A DNA stretch of 64,000 nt, from positions 3,782,001 through 3,846,000 of the forward strand of contig OX465599.1 of the NCBI GenBank assembly GCA_950022295.1, read 5' to 3'. The notes below the pieces were generated by a model, which saw nothing but the letters and a program-made list of their open reading frames with translations, was not told the origin of the DNA and did no database searches. This DNA is from Bromus sterilis (Eukaryota > Streptophyta > Magnoliopsida > Poales > Poaceae). Position 1 is the first letter of the stretch, and every line of letters begins with the position of its first letter. This document shows, one piece after another, positions 57,009-64,000 of the stretch. A program made the translations under genes and the position numbers.

Positions 57009-58695
57009 TGAAGGGAATATGCCCGAGAGGCAATAATAAAGTGGTTATTATCTTATTCCATGTTTATGATAAATGTTTATTTTCATGCTATAATTGTGTT
57101 AACCGGAAACGTTAATACATGTGTGTTTAATAAACAGAGAAAAGGTTCCTAGTAATGCCTCTCTTTATACTAGCTTGTTGATTAACGGATGATCAAGGTT
57201 TCCTGATCATGAACATTGGATGTTGTTAATAACAAGGTCATGTCATTGGAGAATGATGTGATGAACATACACCCACAGTAGTTATAGCAATACGATCATG
57301 TCATCAAGTTTCTATTGCTGTATCAAACTTTCACGAAGTAACCCTAATCCTTAGACCATGAGATCACGTCAATCACTGACACCGGAAGAGTACTTTGATT
57401 CCATCAAACGTCACACCGTAACAGGGTGATTATAAAGGTGTCGTTGGGTACTTGGAAAGTGTTAGTTGAGGCTCGTGGATCAAGAGTGGGATTTGTCCAT
57501 CCAGATGACGGAGAGATATACTCTGGGCCCTCTCGGTGATATCACATTGACATCGCTTGCAAGCACGTGACTGGCTCACGAGGATGTTATATCACGGAAC
57601 GAGTACTTGTCGGTAACGAGATCGAACTAGGTATGGATGATACCAAATGATCGGATCTCGGACAAGTAAAATATCGCGAGACAAAAGGAATTGGTTACGG
57701 AGTTTTGGTTCACACGATCACTAGTTCATCGTTGAGTAAGTGGGAGTCATCATGGATCTCCAGATCCCGCTGATGATTATTGATCAGAGAAGAGTCTCTG
57801 TCATGTACATTTTATTCACGAACCGTAGGGTGACACACTTAAGGATTCGTTGACGCGTTTGAGTGGATACGGAACGCCAGAGAATATACTGGACAGCACA
57901 TGGACTGTTTTGATAAAACTGCTGGAATAGTTTCGGTATATCAAAATAGTGCAAGGGGATAATTGTTAATGTGTTCATTGAATGAAGTGTTCATCAATGA
58001 AGTACTCATTAAATGAAGTGTTCATTAATTTGAGTGACATTAAACAAGATAATTAAAAGTGTTTTAATGTGATAAACTCTTGGAATTTTGAGTGGAGAAT
58101 TATGGAAGTTATGGGAATAATGTGTGACCCTTTGTTTTTGTGAGTGGAGAGTCCACCCACATGATGAGGGGAGAGGTGGGGGCACCTCTTGGGGCGTGCT
58201 ACCCCTTGGGGGCTGCCTCCCCCTCCTATATATAGATGGGTGGAGACCCCTCTACACACTCATTCCTCCATCTCTCATATGCCCTTTGGTTGGCATCTTC
58301 CTCCCCTTGCTAGGTGATCCAGTTTCACGAGTACGGTGCTTAGGCGAAGCCCTGCTCAAGATCTTCTCTACCACCACCACCACTATGTTGTAGTGCTGCT
58401 GGAGTTCCCGAGGATCCACTACTTCCGCTGCCCAACTGGAGCAAGGGGCGGAGGTCGTCACTGATCTGTACGTGTGACCGACTACGGAGACGCTGCCCGT
58501 TCGTGGCGTCAAGTCTTCATCACGACCTTGAGGTCGGCGAGTGTTCGACTACATCACCCACGAGAATAGTTCTCGTTAAAGCTTTTGGTCTTCGAGGGTG
58601 AGTCCTTCTCAAACCGTTATAAGTGATCTTCTAGATGTGATCTTGGCTGTTACAACCGTAGGAAAATTTTTGTTTTCTATGCAACGAACCCATCA
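57009..58695 (+). mobile_element. Copia long terminal repeat, 1687 bp
   Basis: It begins TGAAGGGAATATGCCC and ends CCATCA, preceded by a polypurine tract and followed by a primer-binding site. The first 163 bases are identical to the second LTR starting at 63838. A TATA box (TATATATAGA, 58227-58236) lies in the second half, as expected for the LTR promoter. The length and start resemble the BARE/Angela-like Copia LTRs of Triticeae, but I do not name the family. Confidence 0.9.
58227..58236 (+). promoter_or_regulatory. TATA box of the LTR promoter
   Basis: TATATATAGA lies about 460 bases before the LTR end, so transcription would begin near 58260. Confidence 0.5.
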
Positions 58696-58696
58696 G

Positions 58697-58710
58697 TGGT
58701 ATCAGAGCCA
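58697..58710 (+). other. Primer-binding site (initiator methionine tRNA)
   Basis: tggtatcagagcca, one base after the LTR end, is complementary to the 3' end of plant initiator tRNA-Met, the usual primer of plant Copia elements. Confidence 0.9.
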
Positions 58711-61091
58711 GGTTTATGCGTAGATGCTTTATACGGTTAGAACACATAGAGATGTGGGCGTTGATCCTCTAGTTGTTACCCTCTTTTGTGCACTTGTTCA
58801 TATTGCGGCAATGTTGGATTGAAGCGGCCCTAAGCGCAGATTGCGTGTCACGCTTGACATATGACTTGTACCGTATAAAGTGGCTTTGGGGGTGTCAGTT
58901 TCTCTAACATTAGTGATATGACATTTGCAACGGAGGGCCCTGGAAAGGGATGAAAAGAAACAACTAGCGAATCAACGTTGTGGTTCTTGTCCGTAGGTAA
59001 GATCGGTTCTTTCCTAGGAAGCCCAAAACCACGTAAAATTTGCAAAGATAATTTAGAAGCGTCTAACTTATTTTTGCAGGGCATGTGATGTGATATGGTC
59101 ATTGTTACAAAATTGTTGTATGAAATGAGATTTATTGTAAACAACCGGCAGGAGCCATATGGTTGTGTTTTTCCTTTTTAAGGCCTGCGTGCTGTAGATA
59201 TATCCATGAGATATATTGTAATGGAGAAGGACGACCATGGTGGTGGGGCCATGGACCTTGGTGCCGCGCCGGTGGCATGATGGAGATCATACCAAGACGC
59301 ACAAGATGGAGATCTAATGCGAGAAGGACCATATCATATCACATTATCCATGCATGTGATGTTTATCCTTTTATGCATCTTATTTTGCTTAGTTACGATC
59401 ATGATCGCTGCGGTAGCATTATAAGATGATCCCTCTCACTTAATATCAAGATAATTATATGTTCTTCCTTAGTATGCACCGTTAAGAAAGTTCGTCGTTT
59501 CGAGACACCACGTGATGATCGGGTGTGATAGACTCTACGTTCGCATACAACGGGTGTTTTCAAGCCTAGCATGTACAGACATGGCCTTGAAACACATGCA
59601 AATACTAAGGTTCTACTTGGCGAGCCTAGCATGTACAGACATGGCCTCGGAACATGGACCGAAAGGTTAAGCACGAGTCATATGGATGATATGATGAACC
59701 ATATTGAGATGCTCGCCATTGCAGCTACACTGCCTCACGTGATGATCGATCGTGGTGTAGTGAATTTGGTTCGTGTAATCACCAAAGACGACTCGAGGGA
59801 TGTTGTTTTTGAGTGGGAGTTAGATGAACTCATTTTATCATGAACTAAATCAAAGTGAATTTGCATAGTTCGTTGTAGTCATTGGCATTTGTTTACTACC
59901 TTTGCACTTAGCTATAATTGAGATAATAGAACTATAGAATTCTGGATATTTAACTTTACGGACTGGTACCGTATTGTTTGAGTGTCAATCTAAAGTTTAA
60001 AGTCTTATTGCAAACTTTAGCAAACCTTGCTTACTCCATGAAGTTTAATAATGTGTATTAAATCGAGAGTAACAATTCCAGTGTTAGTGTCTAAGTATCA
60101 CACTTGCCTCCATGATCCTTGATATTCAAATGTTGTTTGTTATTATCAAGGTTATCTAGGAGCTGAAAGGATTGTTTCAGAAACTATCATGTGTTGAAGA
60201 TATAGCGATATCTGAAACAATGTTTAGTTGCAATGTGATAGAGTAAAATTTAGTGAGAAACATGTTCTCATATTGTATGAGAATTTGTGAAGGTTGGAGA
60301 CACTATGTGTCCTAATCTCTCAAAAAGGTTTTGGGAACTAATATTGTACTCACAGTTTGTCCTTATGAGCTATGGTAGTTTTGTCATGAAAGTTGTCATG
60401 ATAGGATGAATGGAAGATGTAGGTAAAATGTTTACTACACTATAAGATTACTAAAGAATGGAATTTGGAAGAACACCAAACATTTGATGACGGTGATCTA
60501 TATCAAAGTGAGAATCAAAGGGTGTTAGTATTAGACTAACACACTTTGGATTATGTGTCATTTGAATGGTGCCACAAGTGATGTTGATAAATTCTTCTAA
60601 AAAGGAAAGGAATTGCTGAAAGAGGATCTGAAAAATATTTTGGCAAAAATAAAAAGGAAAAGACTGGAAATGTCCAGCTCGGGTATATAGATGATATACA
60701 TGTTATGGGTATATTCATTGCTTGTTAAACAGTGTGATTCTTGAGTATTGGATACTGATTTGTTGGTATGAAGTGTCATACAGAACAACGCAATACAAGA
60801 GTTGCAATGGCATGAGTAACTAGCAAATGAATATGGGATGATTCTCATCAAAAACAAAATAAAGTGTTATTATGTTTATCGTTGGAATTAAACCTAGCCT
60901 TCAAGATTTATTTGAATAATTGTTATTCTGTTCTGGTGTTATACGAACAATAGTTGTTCAAATTATCACCATATTCATAGAAGATGGATGAACTCTATAA
61001 ATCTTGTTGGAGAAATCACATCCATAATAACTGATGCTAAACATGTCGCAAGACAAATGATTATAAGATCACTTATGAGTGACACCACCGT

Positions 61092-61532
61092 TTGAATCAT
61101 ATTGGAAAGAAACACCTGAAGAAGCTCCATGGTGATGGAATTTTGGAGTCTTTTGATTTTGAATCAATTGACGGTTGTGAGAAATTTCTAGAGATGATTG
61201 AAACACCGTTTAAATCATATTGGAAAGATAACATGAAGAAACTCCATGTTGGTGGAATTTTAGAGTCTTTTGATTTTGAATCAACTGACGCTTGTAAGAA
61301 TTTCCTAGAAATGATTGAAACTCCGTTCATAGGCAAAGAAGGACGGACGACTAACTTATTGGACATTATACATGTTGATGTGTATAGTTCATTATGTGTA
61401 GCCGTGTGTGGTGGGTCTTATAACTTCATATACTTTAACCGAGGTTTTGAGTGGATATATGTGTATATTTACTTGATAAAGAAGAAGTATGAAATGTTTG
61501 AAAATGTTCAAATAAATTTCAAGATGAAGTGA
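61092..61532 (+). pseudogene. Copia gag-pre-integrase/integrase fragment with internal duplication
   Basis: HIGKKHLKKLHGDGILESFD resembles the zinc-binding N-terminus of Copia integrase, and TNLLDIIHVDVYSSLCVAV resembles the start of the catalytic core. The first unit (about 61090-61207) is repeated next to it (61208-61325), giving KKLHGDGILES and KKLHVGGILES 39 residues apart. The cysteine pair expected after the ESID stretch is not complete, so the domain is dead. Confidence 0.7.
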
Positions 61533-63837
61533 AAATCATTGTAACGAGAAAATAAGAGTTTATGATTGGATCATAAAAGAAGATTTTTGAGTTAAAAGTT
61601 TAGCAAATGCCTGAGAGTTTAGGAATCGTTCCAAAACTTGCATTTCCCGAAACACCATAGGAGTATGGAGTGTTCGAGAGATGTAATCAAACCTTGTTTG
61701 ACATGGTAAGGATCAAAGGTGTTATTTATAAAAAAAAAATTGCCATTATATTTTAAGGATTAAGCTTTAGAGACTACCGCTTTTCAATGAAAGGAGCGCC
61801 ATCGAGATCCGTTGAAATGACACCATATAAGTTATGGAATGGGATAAAACCCAATTTGTCTTTTCTTAAATTTTGGTATGCAAGGCATATGTAAAATGTT
61901 TACAACCAAAGTCGGATAAAATGCGTCTTTGTAAGTTATCCCAAAGTAACCGTTGGGTATTCCTCCATAACACTAAAGACAAAAGTGTTTTGTGGCTAAG
62001 TGCATCAAGTTTCTTGAGAAGGAATTTGTTGCGAAAAGTTAAGTGGGAGGACAGTAGAACTTCGATTCGGTTGTTGAACCTAAGCTTTATGTGCTAAGTG
62101 GCGCAGCGCCGGAAAGTGTCCCGGAAGCGGCCGCAATGCTCTTGGCTCCCGTGTCCCAAAGGTTGTGGTCACGACGATCTAAGTTCCTATTGAACTGCGT
62201 AGTTCGGATAATCGATCAAATAGTAAGATTTGAGATTGAATCATTGTTATTTGATAATAATGGACCGACTACATGCAAAGAAGCAATGATGGGCCCTGAC
62301 TCCGTCAAAATGGCTAGAAGCTATAAAATCCGTGATAGTTCCATACACGAGAAACCAAGTTTCTGAACTTGGAAGACCCTCTAGATACCGTGTTTGGATC
62401 TATAAAGAAACAGACGTGGATGTTCTCACATCTATGAAATATTCGACATATCGTTAAAATGGTTTACGATTATGTTCAAAGAGTTGGCTATGACAAGATT
62501 TGATCTTTCATAACGATATTTAGTCTGGACGGATTATTGTAGCAACCACTACATATGCTAGTTTTTGTATATGGTAGTTGAACAAACGGAACGACGTTCT
62601 TCTAATAGAATGGTTACCTAGGACGTGTACAGGACACGGTCCAAAGGGTTCTGTTAATTCAAAGGATGCTAAAATAGCATGCAAATTTCAAAGGTTGAAA
62701 TAAGCATTCGCGGAGTTGGAATCTTCATCATGATGAAATTGTTAAAACGTTTAGTTTCATCAGAGACGGTGAAGATGCTTGCTTTTGCAAGAAATTAAGT
62801 GGGAGCGCTGAGACATATTTCTAATACATTATGTAGAAGACATATTGTTGTTTGGAAATGATGTATATTTTATTGACACGGGTGAAGTTTCATTGAAAAT
62901 TTGATTTTAATGGAAGATTTGGGCAAAACCAGTATATTGGGCTAATATGGTCTATATAGACAGATTGAGGTGCTAATATGGTTGGGCCGAAGTACATATA
63001 TGAAATATTGAATAAGTTCAATATGGAAACGACGAGAAAGGTTCTTGCCGCATGGAAAAGGTTGAAGCGAGATTCAAGTGTTTTGACACTTGGTGAGTAA
63101 AATCACATGAATGACTTGATCAATCATGTACACCATGATATGTACAATTCCAGAATGTCCTATGCTCTAAATGTTATGAGCATATACCAGAATGATTCAT
63201 AAGATGATCATTGGACAATGGTAAAGATATCCTTACGTGCTTTGGAAGGACTAAGAATATATATTATGTATGTTGGACAATAGTTCATTGTAAAGTGTTA
63301 CATTGATACTAGTTTTGTCGCAAGATACAATCTAAATTTATCTCAATTTTGGCGGTATGTTAAGGTGGCAAAATGTAATGGAAGAAAGTTCCATGATAGA
63401 TTTGGAATAGTTCCAAATGGATTTGGATGAGTTCCAAAGTTAAGACATTATAACGAATACTACAACGAAAGGCTAAGTATATGACTGCTCTAGCAGCAGC
63501 AAAGGAGGGCATTTGTGTCAAGAAGTTTGTTTGACAAACTAGGTGTAGTTCCAAGCGAGCTAATACTATGAAGATCTATTGTACGACAATAGATTCAACA
63601 TGTTTTGAGCTCAAGGGACTAAGGTCTCACCGGAGGACCAAATTTATGCAATGCCATCTCATTGGTGAATGAGTGATGCGTAGAGACGCAAAGAAATGCA
63701 AATACACACGGACCTGAAGTGTTAGATCTGGAGATTAGGTTTACCACTAGCAATGCGTATGGATAACAACTGAATGCCATAGGTGTTGGATGCGCAAGTA
63801 CCAAACTAGATTATTGACTCTAGTGCAAGTGGGAGAC

Positions 63838-64000
63838 TGAAGGGAATATGCCCGAGAGGCAATAATAAAGTGGTTATTATCTTATTCCATGTTTATGATA
63901 AATGTTTATTTTCATGCTATAATTGTGTTAACCGGAAACGTTAATACATGTGTGTTTAATAAACAGAGAAAAGGTTCCTAGTAATGCCTCTCTTTATACT
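63838..64000 (+). mobile_element. Copia LTR, second copy (runs off the window)
   Basis: The 163 visible bases are identical to 57009-57171 and are preceded by the same polypurine tract. By comparison the LTR should end near 65524. Confidence 0.92.

Larger units (their letters stand above)
58696..63837 (+). mobile_element. Copia internal region, degenerate gag-pol (5142 bp)
   Basis: It lies between the primer-binding site and the second LTR. Pol remnants are a gag-pre-integrase/integrase piece (61092-61532), ERRPSRSVEMTPYELWNG-like text in broken frames (about 61790-61850) and FVAKCIKFLEKEF (about 61988). No intact gag, protease, integrase or reverse transcriptase frame exists, and much of the reverse transcriptase seems missing. 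The polypurine tract is at 63827-63836. The element must have moved in trans, or decayed before the tandem arrangement arose. Confidence 0.85.

Overview
This is nuclear DNA of a grass, almost certainly a Triticeae cereal (wheat, Aegilops, barley or rye group). Most of the window is transposon-derived, with plant families throughout: CACTA, Mariner/Stowaway, hAT, L1-type LINEs and a Copia element with a long LTR. The genes have grass-style introns. The pair ARGONAUTE1 - sucrose synthase, tail to tail, matches from memory the rice neighbours AGO1c and SUS6 near the end of chromosome 2. That would place the window on Triticeae homoeologous group 6. The placement is inference and was not searched.

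Layout. 1-3927 and 14081-19308 are two diverged copies of one segment built from shorter AT-rich modules. Copy A runs into a decapitated NLR resistance-gene relic (3930-4975) and a LINE 3' end (5080-6037). 6290-6734 (minus) is the N-terminal piece of a CYP71-like P450. 7053-7752 is a retroposon with a clear 13-bp target-site duplication. 8060-9209 is a CACTA end carrying the start of its transposase, and it abuts a hAT-type relic. 10137-11906 (minus) is an intact, intronless, GC-rich gene of unknown function. 12480-12939 and 13016-13256 are small inverted-repeat elements. 20190-21400 is a decayed AT-rich tandem repeat. 21770-26410 is an array of about 119-bp satellite monomers with a dimeric and a roughly 650-bp higher-order period, ending about 1 kb before the AGO1 start codon.

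Gene-rich core. AGO1 (plus, 27465-33430) has 22 coding exons and 1021 residues, keeps the slicer residues, and appears to use two GC-AG introns. Sucrose synthase (minus, 38028-34301) has 14 coding exons and 855 residues. Next comes an ankyrin/PGG-type gene (minus, 46422-39492), frameshifted and split by a 5481-bp Mariner-like element (40284-45764) that sits in its intron. The Mariner carries a broken transposase plus recognisable pieces of two host genes, SDA1 and phosphoenolpyruvate carboxylase, with host splice sites. A coiled-coil protein gene (plus, 49664-52803, 269 residues) has a triplicated intron holding a 93-bp Stowaway.

Right end. A LINE relic (53990-55160, minus) is fused at a short homology to a Copia retrotransposon arranged internal - LTR - internal - LTR (55156-64000). 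The two copies are 6829 bp apart and nearly identical.

The functional genes are AGO1 (small-RNA silencing), sucrose synthase (sucrose cleavage), the coiled-coil gene and probably the unknown intronless gene. They do not form one pathway; they look like ancestral gene-island members with transposons between them. No RNA gene or CRISPR array was recognised.
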